Part shown: positions 1 to 8,272 of the stretch, one piece after another
How the letters are laid out: every line of letters begins with the position of its first letter
How positions within the stretch are numbered: position 1 is the stretch's first letter
Assembly: GCA_963817465.1 (NCBI GenBank)
Contig: CAWFOP010000011.1
Coordinates: 1-64,000 of the forward strand
DNA: 64,000 bases
Source: CAMPKL01 sp963817465
GTDB lineage: Bacteria; Acidobacteriota; Terriglobia; Bryobacterales; UBA6623
Direction: 5' to 3'
The notes under the pieces: generated by a model
Databases searched by the model: none
The model's input: the letters and a program-made list of their open reading frames with translations, nothing else
Told to the model about the DNA's origin: nothing
Made by a program: the position numbers and the translations under genes

Positions 1-21
1 AAAAGGGACAGACTCAATATT
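1..21. repeat. Left inverted repeat of RAYT unit
   Basis: Begins AAAAGGGACAGACTC and is the exact reverse complement of 756-776 (21 of 21 positions). It abuts the stop of the transposase, which lies on the minus strand. Confidence 0.85.
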
Positions 22-717
22 AGCCGGCTTGGGCGGCTTTGGCTCGCGACTTGCGCGGGCGGCCACGGCCGCGGATCTCCAGGCTGGCTCCGGTAAGACG
101 TTCCAGCTTCTCCACGAACTCCTGTGTTCCCAATGGTTTGCCCGAGCGCGTCGCCGCGCGCAGGCGCTTCGCCCACCGCTCGTCCTGACCGCGAGCGGGA
201 CGCAGCAGCTGGTCCCAGTCGCCGTCGGGGCAGATCTTCGCCCAGGCTGACGCGTCCACGAGTCCGGCCGGATCGCGGCCCGTCAGATGCGCCGTCGCGC
301 TCGACCACGGATAGTCTTCGGGCGCCCGACCAGTCCCGCTCGCAGCGGATTGAGATCGACGTATCGCAGCGCGGCGATCAGATGGGATTCACCCAACGGC
401 GCTGAATAAAAGCGGTTCTGCCACAAATGTCCGCTACGGTTTCTGGCGCGATTCAAGTGCCGGCTGTAGGCGCTATGAGCGCGGCCAAATGTATGACCCA
501 GCGACGTTTGCACGAGCGGCGCGACGATCGCGTGGACGTGGTTCGGCATCAAGCAATAGCCCAGAATTTCGAGGTGATTGCGCTGGGCGTGCTGCCTCAA
601 CAACGCTAGATAAAGGCAGCGCTGACTGTCAGTGAAGAAGACTTGTTGGCGGTTGTTCCCCCGCTGCGTGACGTGGTGCGGTACGGCCACCGCAACCACG
701 CGAGCGATGCGCGGCAT
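20..717 (-). pseudogene. RAYT / Y1_Tnp (IS200-like) transposase, frameshifted
   Basis: The N-terminal 130 or so residues show the Y1 transposase core: a start of MPRIARVV, the QRGNNRQQVFF segment, the HUH metal site in MPNHVHAIV, and the candidate nucleophile Tyr in RYVDLNPLRAGLV. These are the features of REP-associated transposases, which cut single-stranded DNA at REP hairpins. Just after the LVGRP segment, around 300-320, the frame shifts by one base. In the shifted frame the expected EDYPWSSATAHLTG continuation runs into a basic C-terminus ending near 20. Without the shift the first frame stops at 283. Joined length is about 230 residues, normal for the family. A sequencing indel cannot be told from a real mutation here. 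Confidence 0.8.
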
Positions 718-755
718 TGACGTTGAAAGCCTCGCAGATCCACCCTCGCGGCGTC

Positions 756-776
756 AATATTGAGTCTGTCCCTTTT
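756..776. repeat. Right inverted repeat of RAYT unit
   Basis: Starts AATATTGAGTCTGTCCC and is the exact reverse complement of 1-21. It lies 39 bases upstream of the transposase start. Confidence 0.85.
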
Positions 777-802
777 TTCTCCTTTTTTCTCCCTTTTTTC
801 TC
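771..802. repeat. Short CTCC-T(6) tandem tract
   Basis: Three runs of six T separated by CTCC or CTCCC (T runs near 773-778, 783-788 and 794-799), directly beside the right inverted repeat. Probably a slippage-prone microsatellite; no gene is seen between it and the start at 973. Confidence 0.6.
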
Positions 803-972
803 CAAGATCGGGGTCGAAACGAATCGGCGGCGGAAACGTCGAAGATTTTGCGGCGCGAGAAATCTCTTGGCCGCTAAGCTCCGGCGTTTTCAGTCGATTG
901 CGGGTCCACGGCTGCCTCGCTATTCTGGGCGTACCGGGGCGGCTTTGCGATACCTCAGGCGCCCGAAAATTC

Positions 973-3900
973 ATGCGAACACTCCTGCTCTTTCTGATTG
1001 CGTCCGCGCCGCTTCTTGCGCAGACGAAACTCCTGCGATTCCCTGACATTTACGGGGACCAAATCGTGTTCACCTATGCCGGCGACCTGTGGAAGGTCTC
1101 CACGCAAGGGGGCGACGCAGTAAGGCTGACGGCGTCTCCGGGGCTGGAGGTTTTCGCGAAATTCTCGCCCGACGGCTCGCAGATTGCGTTCACCGGCCAA
1201 TACGACGGCGACGAGCAGGTCTATGTGATGCCGTCGAACGGCGGCGTGCCCAAGCAGCTCACGTGGTATCCGGCGAACGGCCCGCTGCCGGATCGCTGGG
1301 GCTTCGACAATCTGGTCTATGGCTGGACGCCGGACGGCAAGTCGGTGCTGTTCCGCTCGGGCCGGGAGTTCTGGGGCCCGGGAGCGAACGCGCGGCTCTA
1401 CACGGTGTCGACCGACGGAGGGCTGCCCGTGCCGCTGCCGATGCCGATCTCCGGCGCGGGCGACATCGCAGCGGACGGCCGCATCGCGTATTCGCCGCTG
1501 TTTCGCGATTTCCGCACGTGGAAGCGCTATCAGGGCGGCTGGGCGCAGGACCTCTATATCTATTTCCGCGATACGGGCGAGACGGAGCGCGTCACCGATA
1601 ACGCGCGCACGGACCGCGACCCGATGTGGCTGAACGGCGATGTTTACTATGCGTCCGATCGCACCAGCACTTTGAACTTGTACAAGTTCGATCCGCAAAC
1701 CAAGAAGACCACGCAGCTCACGAAATTCACGGACTGGGACGTGCGTTGGCCCAGCTCCGACGGCGTGTCGTCGATCGTGTACGAGCAGGACGGCGAATTG
1801 AGCGTCTTCGATGCGAAGAGCGGCAAGACGCGCAAGCTGTCGATTCGGGTTCCCGACGACGGCGTGAACGCGCGTCCCAAGAGGATTTCGGCGGCCCGCC
1901 ACATCGAGGACGTCGAACTCTCGCCCGACGGCGCCCGCGCGCTGATGGTCGCGCGCGGCGACATCTTCACCGTGCCCGCGGAGAAGGGTCCGACGCGGAA
2001 TCTGACCGATACGCCCAACGCCCACGAGCGCTGGGCGCGCTGGTCGCCCGACGGCCGCTGGATCGCCTACATCTCCGACCAGAGCGGCGATGACCAGGTG
2101 TGGCGCATCCCGCAGGACGGCTCGGGCGCGCCCGAGCAGCTTACCTCCGACCGGGAAGGCATGCTCTTCGAGCCGCGCTGGTCGCCCGACTCGACGCACA
2201 TCGCGTTCAGCGACAAGGAAGGGCGCCTGTACGTGCTCGATGTGGCGACGAAGACGTCGGTCGAGATCGCGAACGACGAGCGCGGGCAGCTTAGACGCTA
2301 CGTCTGGTCGCCGCACGGCGGATACCTCGCCTTCGATATGAGCGTGAGCGAGCGCAACCGCTCCCTATTCATCTGGTCGGCGGCCGACGGCCAGAGCCGT
2401 CAAATCACCGGCGAGCTTTTCGATGAATACAGCCCGGCATGGGGCCCCAAGGGCGATTACCTCTATTACCTGAGCGACCGCGAATACGCGCCGCAGATTT
2501 CGGACCTGGAATGGGACTACGCGGGCAATCGCCGCGGCGGTATTTTTGCGCTCGCGTTGCGTAAGGACGTCGCCAATCCGTTTCCTCCCGAAAGCGACGA
2601 GGCGGCCGTAAAGAAAGATGGCGACGCCGACAAGAAGGAAGACGCCGAAGAGGACAAAGACGAGAAGAAGTCCGCGGAAGACGAGGCGAACAGCGAGCCG
2701 ATCAAGATCGACTTCGACGGTCTGGCGTCGCGCGTCGCGCGCGTGCCGATCGACCCGGACAACTACGGCGATTTGAGCGCAATCGACGGTCATCTGATTT
2801 ACACCAAAGGGTCGGCGTTCTTCTACGGGCGCGACTCGGCCGGCAAGCCGTCGGTCGAGATCTACGTCCTCAAGGACCGCAAGGGCGAGACGCTGGTCGC
2901 CGACGCCAGCGGCTATGCGCTGTCGAGCGACGGCAAGAAGATCGTGGTGCGCGAAGGCCGGGCGTACAAGCTCTACGACGCCAAGCCCAAGGCCAAGGAC
3001 GCGAAGACGTTTTCGACCGACGGACTCAAACTCGACAGCGTGCCGCGCGAAGAGTGGAAGGAGATCTTCTCAGAGGTGTGGCGGCGCTACCGCGACTTCT
3101 TCTACGTGAAGAACATGCACGGCTATGACTGGAAGGCCCTGCGGGCGAAGTACGAGCCGCTGCTGCAGTACGTGGGACACCGCTGGGATCTGAACGACAT
3201 CTTGGGTCAGATGGTCGCGGAGCTGGTGGTCGGCCACGCCTATGTTTCGGGCGGCGACTTCGATCGGCCCGAACGCCCGCAGGTGGCCTTGCTCGGTGCG
3301 GACATCAAGGCGGACGCCGCAGCGGGCCGCTATCGCATCGCTCACATCTTGACCGGCAACAACGAAGAAGAGAAATACCGTTCGCCGTTGACCGAGATCG
3401 GCGTGAACGTATCGGACGGCGACTACCTGCTCGCGATCGACGGCGAGAATCTGACCACCAGCGACAATCCGTACCGTTTGCTGCGCTATAAGGCGGACCG
3501 CCCAGTGGAGCTGACGGTGAACAGCACGCCGCAAATGGAGGGCTCGCACACGGTCAAGATTCGGCCCGTCTCGAGCGAGCAGGATCTGCGCTATCTCACC
3601 TGGGTGACGGCCAACCGGCTCAAGGTGGATAAAGCGACCAACGGCGAAGTCGGCTACCTGCATATTCCGGACATGGGCGCCGACGGCATCAGCGAGTTCA
3701 TCAAGTATTACTACCCGCAGATCAGAAAGAAGGGACTGATCATCGACGTTCGCGGCAACGGCGGGGGCAACGTCTCCGCGATGATTCTGGATCGGCTGCA
3801 ACGGGAACTGCTCGGGACATGGTTCGCGCGCACGGACGATCATGTGGAGACCTATCCCGACACGGTCTTCTACGGCCATATGGTGTGCCTGATCAACGAG

Positions 3901-4251
3901 AACTCGGCGTCGGACGGCGACATTTTTCCCGCGCGTTTCCAGAAAGCCAAGCTGGGTCCGGTGATCGGCAAGCGGAGTTGGGGCGGCGTGGTCGGCATCA
4001 GCAGCCACGGTCCGCTGCTGGACGGCGGCGATGTCCGCGTGCCGGAATTCGCGACGGCCGACGTGGACGGCAGCTTCATCATCGAGAATCACGGCGTCGA
4101 CCCCGACATCGTGGTCGACAACGATCCCGCTGCCGTGCTGGCCGGCCGCGACCCGCAACTGGAAAAAGGCATCAGCGAAGTGATGCGGGAGATCAAAGAG
4201 CACCCGATGACGCTGCCGAGCCGGCCTCCGGACCCGGTGAAAACGCCGTAG
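973..4251 (+). CDS. Tricorn-like S41 peptidase, exported
   Basis: Protein of about 1,092 residues. The start at ATG 973 gives a signal peptide (MRTLLLFLIASAPLLAQ); the frame is open further upstream but that extension does not look coding. The N-terminal half has PD40/WD40-like propeller blades (SPDGSQIAFTG, WSPDGRWIAYISD, WSPDSTHIAFSD). A long acidic/lysine linker follows at about residues 540-575, then a tricorn-type core and PDZ-like region around 790-880, then the S41 domain with LIIDVRGNGGGN and NENSASDGD. The Ser in SASDGD (about residue 980) is the expected nucleophile. Tricorn proteins degrade peptides; the Acidobacteriota homologues are predicted periplasmic. It stands alone in its orientation, downstream of the RAYT unit. 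Confidence 0.9.
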   Translation: MRTLLLFLIASAPLLAQTKLLRFPDIYGDQIVFTYAGDLWKVSTQGGDAVRLTASPGLEVFAKFSPDGSQIAFTGQYDGDEQVYVMPSNGGVPKQLTWYPANGPLPDRWGFDNLVYGWTPDGKSVLFRSGREFWGPGANARLYTVSTDGGLPVPLPMPISGAGDIAADGRIAYSPLFRDFRTWKRYQGGWAQDLYIYFRDTGETERVTDNARTDRDPMWLNGDVYYASDRTSTLNLYKFDPQTKKTTQLTKFTDWDVRWPSSDGVSSIVYEQDGELSVFDAKSGKTRKLSIRVPDDGVNARPKRISAARHIEDVELSPDGARALMVARGDIFTVPAEKGPTRNLTDTPNAHERWARWSPDGRWIAYISDQSGDDQVWRIPQDGSGAPEQLTSDREGMLFEPRWSPDSTHIAFSDKEGRLYVLDVATKTSVEIANDERGQLRRYVWSPHGGYLAFDMSVSERNRSLFIWSAADGQSRQITGELFDEYSPAWGPKGDYLYYLSDREYAPQISDLEWDYAGNRRGGIFALALRKDVANPFPPESDEAAVKKDGDADKKEDAEEDKDEKKSAEDEANSEPIKIDFDGLASRVARVPIDPDNYGDLSAIDGHLIYTKGSAFFYGRDSAGKPSVEIYVLKDRKGETLVADASGYALSSDGKKIVVREGRAYKLYDAKPKAKDAKTFSTDGLKLDSVPREEWKEIFSEVWRRYRDFFYVKNMHGYDWKALRAKYEPLLQYVGHRWDLNDILGQMVAELVVGHAYVSGGDFDRPERPQVALLGADIKADAAAGRYRIAHILTGNNEEEKYRSPLTEIGVNVSDGDYLLAIDGENLTTSDNPYRLLRYKADRPVELTVNSTPQMEGSHTVKIRPVSSEQDLRYLTWVTANRLKVDKATNGEVGYLHIPDMGADGISEFIKYYYPQIRKKGLIIDVRGNGGGNVSAMILDRLQRELLGTWFARTDDHVETYPDTVFYGHMVCLINENSASDGDIFPARFQKAKLGPVIGKRSWGGVVGISSHGPLLDGGDVRVPEFATADVDGSFIIENHGVDPDIVVDNDPAAVLAGRDPQLEKGISEVMREIKEHPMTLPSRPPDPVKTP

Positions 4252-4300
4252 CCGGCAGGCTCGTAGCGCCCGCGGACGGCGGATCGTCGACCCGCTCATC

Positions 4301-4306
4301 TATGAT
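4301..4306 (+). promoter_or_regulatory. Candidate -10 box (TATGAT) close to start codon
   Basis: TATGAT ends 8 bases before the ATG at 4315, which would give a leader of only a few bases. No clear -35 hexamer is seen 17 bases upstream. Confidence 0.35.
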
Positions 4307-4314
4307 GTCCTCGC

Positions 4315-5146
4315 ATGAATGGGTCGCGGAAGACGCTGACGGCAGCCCGAAGAGGTGAACCGTTTCGCCGCGCCGCGAACGCGGCTCTTGTCGGCCTTGT
4401 CTTGATCTGGGCGCACGTTCCGTTGCTTGCCAGCTCGCTGGCGGTTGTGAACAGCGGCGACGCGATCGTTCTCGCCGCGGACAGCAAGGAGACCGACCTC
4501 GAGGGGCGGGGGACGACCTCGAACGCGTGCAAGATTTCGCCGCTCGGCAATGGAGTCGTCTTCGCCGCGGCGGGCGTGCGGGGGACGACGGGCGGGGCGT
4601 CGGGCGAGAGTGTTCGAGACGCATCGCGTCGCGGCTGAAGCTTGCGCGGGATTGAACGATATCGAGCAGTGCGCGCGGGCGTTCGACTCGCGCGTGCGGC
4701 GAGACTACGCGGGCGCTATCCTCGCCGCGGCGTCGAAGATGAAATTGGGTTCGGCGCCGCTGGAATTGTTCACGAGCGTGTTCGCCGGCTCGAGCGACGG
4801 GGGTCTCGCGGTCACGCGGACGCAATGGTCGGCCTTGCTCCGCGAGGCGCCGCTTTTGCGCGGGAAGGGAACTCTGCGAGGGCGCCCGGAGCGGCTGCCG
4901 GCGGGCGAGGTTTGGGCGCTCGGCAGCGACAAAGCGTTCAATCGTGACGGCAAAGGCGCCCGGGAAGATTTTGGGTCCGACGGAGGCCTGGAATACGCCC
5001 GGCGGCTCGTCGCAGCGGAGGTTGAGGCGAATCCCGCGGAGGTCGGCCCTCCGATCGACATCCTACGAATTTCGGATGACGGCTTGTGCTGGGTGGAAGT
5101 GAAGCCGGAGTGTGCGGCGGGCGTGGTCTTGTGTGACGGCGAGTAG
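4315..5146 (+). pseudogene. Ntn-hydrolase/proteasome-like protein, frameshifted
   Basis: After an N-terminal hydrophobic segment the first frame reads LAVVNSGDAIVLAADSKET and later CKISPLGNGVVFAAAGV. This resembles the start of proteasome-beta-like Ntn-hydrolase folds (strand, Gly-Asp turn, VLAADS, then a K-[IL] strand). The frame is lost between about 4585 and 4620 and continues one base over with FETHRVAAEACAGLN to the stop at 5146. The joined product is about 275 residues. The assignment rests on the N-terminal pattern only. No catalytic Thr/Ser follows an obvious propeptide, so it may be a non-enzymatic relative. Confidence 0.45.
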
Positions 5147-5219
5147 AGATGTCCGGGACTAGCGTGTCCCAGCATGATAGAGTTCGAGGCGACACCAAAG
5201 TCCGGGAGGAACAGCATTC

Positions 5220-6725
5220 ATGCAAAACAAAACCTATTCGCGACGGCAGGCGCTGCGTTGGGCGGGTTCTGTCGCGATGGCTTCGACCTTCTTGCCGATG
5301 GGCGGACGCTATCGAGTGTGGGCCCATCCCGCGGAGAAGAAGCTCGCCACCAGGGTGCTGGGCCGGACCGGCCGGGAAGTCACGACTTTCGGTCAGGCGG
5401 GCGGCAACAAGGTGATGTGGGATCTGCCGACCAACGAGGCGGTCAAGATCGTCGTCAAGGCCGTGAAGTCCGGAATCACCTACTTCGAGACGGCGAACAA
5501 CTACCAGCTCAGCCAGCTCAACTACGGCAAGGCGTTCGAGGAGCTGAACCTGAAGCCGGGCGTGCCGGGCTACGACCACAACCTGCGCGGGCGGCTGTTC
5601 ATCGCGTCGAAGACAGGCTTGCGGACGGGCGTGATCCGCGACGGTTCGGAACCGATCGGCTCGTCGTCGGGCGGCGGCAAGCTGGTTTTGGAAGACCTCG
5701 AGCGGTCGCTGACGCAGTTCTTCGGCGACGGCAAGGGCTCGATTCCCGAGAGCGCTTATCTGGACCTGATGCAGATCCACCACATCGGGAATACCGACGA
5801 CGTGGACGCGTTCTACGAAGGCATCGACGATCCCGAGCATGCGCCGCGGGTCGGCGCGCTGGCGGTGCTGCTCGACTACCGCGACGGAACAAACCGCACC
5901 GGCACGAACCCGAAAGAGCGCAAGTGGATTCGGCATATCGGCATCACCGGCCATGAGAATCCGGCCGTCCACATGGAAGCGATCCAGCGCGACAAGAACC
6001 GCGTGCTCGATACGCTGCTGGTGGCGTGCAATCCGAACGACGTGCGCTACTTCTGCCACCAGACGAACTCGATCCCGGTCGCGCACGCCGCCGGCATGGG
6101 GTTGATCGGCATGAAGGTGTTCGCCGACGGCGTGATGTACGGACTCGAGCGCAAGTACGCCAGCCAGCCCGGCCAAAGCGTGCTGAGCGTCGGGCAGCCG
6201 GGCAAGGTGAGCTCGGAAGAGTTCCTGCACTACACGCTGAACGCCGACGGCATGACGACCGCCATCACCGGCATCGGGCTCATCGACGACAACAACGATC
6301 CGGACAAGGATCAGATTGTGGCCAACCTGGCGGCGTGCCAGACGGCTAAGCCGTTGTCGCCGCTCGAGAAGAAGGAGATCGAAGAGCGGACAGCCGCGCT
6401 GCACGGCACCCAGACGAACTTCTTCCAGAGGCCGTCGGTCGGCATGCAGCCGCCGCAGCAGACCGGCGTCCGTCGCCTCGACGACAAGAGCGTCGAAGTC
6501 ACCTGGCACAACGCCTATGCGGCGGGTGACCCGCTCGAGCGGTATGAGGTGTGGCGGCGCGACGAGCGGGTGGCGGTGATCCCCTACAAGCCGCAGATCA
6601 CCAAGGAGCCGTTCCGCTGGGTGGACGCCAAAGCTCCGGGCGGGCACATGGGCGGACTGTGGTATTCGGTTCGCGCCGTGGACGTCGCCGGTCACAGCGA
6701 AGCGTCGCTTTCGCAGCGAGCTTGA
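5220..6725 (+). CDS. Tat-exported aldo/keto reductase family protein with C-terminal Fn3-like domain
   Basis: 501 residues, preceded by GGGAGGA at 5204-5210. The N-terminus has a twin-arginine signal (YSRRQALRWAG). The AKR barrel runs from RVLGRTGREV to about residue 400. Catalytic-tetrad positions can be placed: Tyr in ETANNYQ, Lys in LFIASKTG and His in MQIHHIG. The residue normally Asp (five before the Tyr) is Glu. The last 90 or so residues (VRRLDDKSVEVTWHNAY, then YEVWRRDE and WYSVRAVDVAGHSE) resemble a fibronectin type III domain. AKRs reduce carbonyls with NAD(P)H; the Tat signal suggests the enzyme is folded, perhaps with cofactor, before export. The substrate is unknown. Confidence 0.85.
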   Translation: MQNKTYSRRQALRWAGSVAMASTFLPMGGRYRVWAHPAEKKLATRVLGRTGREVTTFGQAGGNKVMWDLPTNEAVKIVVKAVKSGITYFETANNYQLSQLNYGKAFEELNLKPGVPGYDHNLRGRLFIASKTGLRTGVIRDGSEPIGSSSGGGKLVLEDLERSLTQFFGDGKGSIPESAYLDLMQIHHIGNTDDVDAFYEGIDDPEHAPRVGALAVLLDYRDGTNRTGTNPKERKWIRHIGITGHENPAVHMEAIQRDKNRVLDTLLVACNPNDVRYFCHQTNSIPVAHAAGMGLIGMKVFADGVMYGLERKYASQPGQSVLSVGQPGKVSSEEFLHYTLNADGMTTAITGIGLIDDNNDPDKDQIVANLAACQTAKPLSPLEKKEIEERTAALHGTQTNFFQRPSVGMQPPQQTGVRRLDDKSVEVTWHNAYAAGDPLERYEVWRRDERVAVIPYKPQITKEPFRWVDAKAPGGHMGGLWYSVRAVDVAGHSEASLSQRA

Positions 6726-6814
6726 GGCTCACGGGTATTCCTCGCTCGGCCGGCCGGACCTGGGCAGTCGGATTGCAGGGGATTTGTGTCAGTTAGCCCG
6801 CTGGGGCGGTCGGC

Positions 6815-7513
6815 ATGGCGCGAACACATCTCGAACGGCATCGGGTCGGCGTGGGCGGGTGGCTGCGCGCCGCCGTGCTGGGGGCCAACGACGGCGTCGT
6901 TTCCATCGCGAGTCTGGTGGTGGGCGTCGCAGCGGCTGATTCCGGGAGAGAGGCGATTCTCACGGCCGGGCTTGCCGGGCTCGTCGGCGGAGCTCTGTCG
7001 ATGGCGGTCGGCGAATATGTCTCGGTGAGCTCGCAGCGCGACGTGGAGAGAGCGGATCTCGAGCGGGAGCGTCAAGAGCTTCGCACGCAGCCCGAGATCG
7101 AGTTGAGAGAGCTGACTGGGCTGCTGGCGGCCAAGGGAATGAGCCGAGAGACAGCGCAGGCGGCGGCCCGCGAACTAACGCAGCACGACGCGCTGGCGAT
7201 TCACGCCGCGGAAGAATTAGGCTTCCAGCCGGACGCGCTGGCTCGTCCGTTGCAAGCGGCGAGCGTATCGGCGGTCGCCTTCGGACTCGGCGCGGCGCTG
7301 CCTCTTGCGGCGATGGGGCTTTCGCCGGAGGAGTTTCGGATCTGGGCCACGGCGGCCGCGACGCTGGTCGCCTTAGCCGGACTCGGCGCCTGGAGCGCGC
7401 AATTGGGAGGGGCGCCTCGGATGCCGGCGGTTGCTCGGGTGGTTCTGGGCGGCGCCGCCGCGATGGGGCTCACCGCGCTAATTGGGCATCTGTTCGGCGC
7501 AACCGCGGTTTGA
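6815..7513 (+). CDS. VIT1/CCC1 family iron/manganese transporter
   Basis: 232 residues. The N-terminus LGANDGVVSIASLVVGVAAA and the GGALSMAVGEYVSVSSQRD segment are signatures of the VIT1/CCC1 family. The acidic cytoplasmic metal-binding loop follows (ERADLERERQELRTQPEIELREL...), then the C-terminal helices (FGLGAALPLAAMGL and later). The family exports Fe2+ or Mn2+ from the cytoplasm across membranes. It is convergent with the pilus operon, with only 7 bases between the two stops, so no room is left for a separate terminator. Confidence 0.85.
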   Translation: MARTHLERHRVGVGGWLRAAVLGANDGVVSIASLVVGVAAADSGREAILTAGLAGLVGGALSMAVGEYVSVSSQRDVERADLERERQELRTQPEIELRELTGLLAAKGMSRETAQAAARELTQHDALAIHAAEELGFQPDALARPLQAASVSAVAFGLGAALPLAAMGLSPEEFRIWATAAATLVALAGLGAWSAQLGGAPRMPAVARVVLGGAAAMGLTALIGHLFGATAV

Positions 7514-7520
7514 AGCTTCT

Positions 7521-8249
7521 TCAAAGGACCTTGAACCGGTTACCGCCTAGCCATGCCAGAAAAGCGAGGACGCCGAGCGCGCCCGATAAAAGCGCGACGG
7601 GGTTCACTCGGCCAGTGCTGAAGATTCCTGCTTCGCACCGCAAGTCGACGAGACGGCGCCGATAGTCGTTCGCGGCGATATGGGCCACGCACGCCAAGCC
7701 CGCGGCGAACGACATCACAATCAGAGCTGAGCGGACGATGCCGGGGACATGAATTCCGGTCGCGGCCTGCCAAAGCGTGATCGTCGCCCAAACCGCTTCC
7801 CAGATCAGGCTGCCTGCCGAGACCGACAGCGTCGCGAATAGGAGCGCGGCGAACGGCAAGAGGCAGATTGTCCAAAACACGGCCCGGGACGGCGGCGGGA
7901 GCGGTCGCGCCGCACGTTCGTTTGACCGGCCGCCTTCCGGCTGAACACTCCGGCCCCCGCGGCGCAGGCGCTTGCTCAGAAAGTCGCCAGCGGCGGAGAA
8001 GGGCGTGACAGCCAAAAGGCAACCGGTCAGCAAGGCGCCCCCCCAGACGCCTTGCCCCGCCGACTCCCATCCTCCCGATTCAAGCCATCGTCCAAGTTGA
8101 TACGTGAGCACCGCGAGGGCGCCGGCGAGCATGTAGAACCCGATTCGCGGAACGGGCCCGGCTTTGCGCGATGCGACGAGCGGCGTTTGAATCACCCCGA
8201 TCGTCAGCGCCAAGCTGCCAATGAGTGTCGTGAGATCGAGAAGCGGCAT
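7521..8249 (-). CDS. Polytopic membrane protein at the 3' end of the Tad operon
   Basis: 242 residues with about six predicted membrane helices (e.g. LTTLIGSLALTIGVIQ, IGFYMLAGALAVLTYQLG, AVFWTICLLPFAALLFATL, VNPVALLSGALGVLAFLAWLG). A charged Arg/Pro-rich loop lies in the middle (SKRLRRGGRSVQ...). I do not recognise a family. It follows tadG by 23 bases on the same strand and is probably the last gene of the pilus operon, but a pilus role is inferred only from position. Confidence 0.6.
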   Translation of the reverse strand: MPLLDLTTLIGSLALTIGVIQTPLVASRKAGPVPRIGFYMLAGALAVLTYQLGRWLESGGWESAGQGVWGGALLTGCLLAVTPFSAAGDFLSKRLRRGGRSVQPEGGRSNERAARPLPPPSRAVFWTICLLPFAALLFATLSVSAGSLIWEAVWATITLWQAATGIHVPGIVRSALIVMSFAAGLACVAHIAANDYRRRLVDLRCEAGIFSTGRVNPVALLSGALGVLAFLAWLGGNRFKVL

Positions 8250-8272
8250 GATGCAGATGACGTTCCGACGAC

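Larger units (their letters stand above)
1..776. mobile_element. RAYT-type transposase unit bounded by inverted repeats
   Basis: A single Y1 (HUH) transposase gene on the minus strand lies between two copies of a 21-bp sequence in inverted orientation, 1-21 and 756-776, identical over all 21 positions. REP-associated tyrosine transposases (RAYTs) of the IS200/IS605 superfamily are typically flanked by inverted REP-like sequences, so the unit is read as a domesticated or mobile RAYT unit. The left end coincides with the window edge, so further copies to the left cannot be excluded. The transposase is frameshifted, so the unit may be inactive. Confidence 0.7.

Noticed and set aside
771..802. 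Pyrimidine repeat considered as a CRISPR or regulatory array
   Set aside because: Units are 10-11 bases with no spacers; a simple slippage tract.
760..972. Upstream extension of the tricorn-like frame
   Set aside because: It would place a T-rich repeat and the transposon end inside the protein and remove the signal peptide that begins at 973.
4938..6695. Long minus-strand open frame (585 codons) opposite the aldo/keto reductase
   Set aside because: Composition typical of antisense frames in GC-rich genes; no recognisable protein features.
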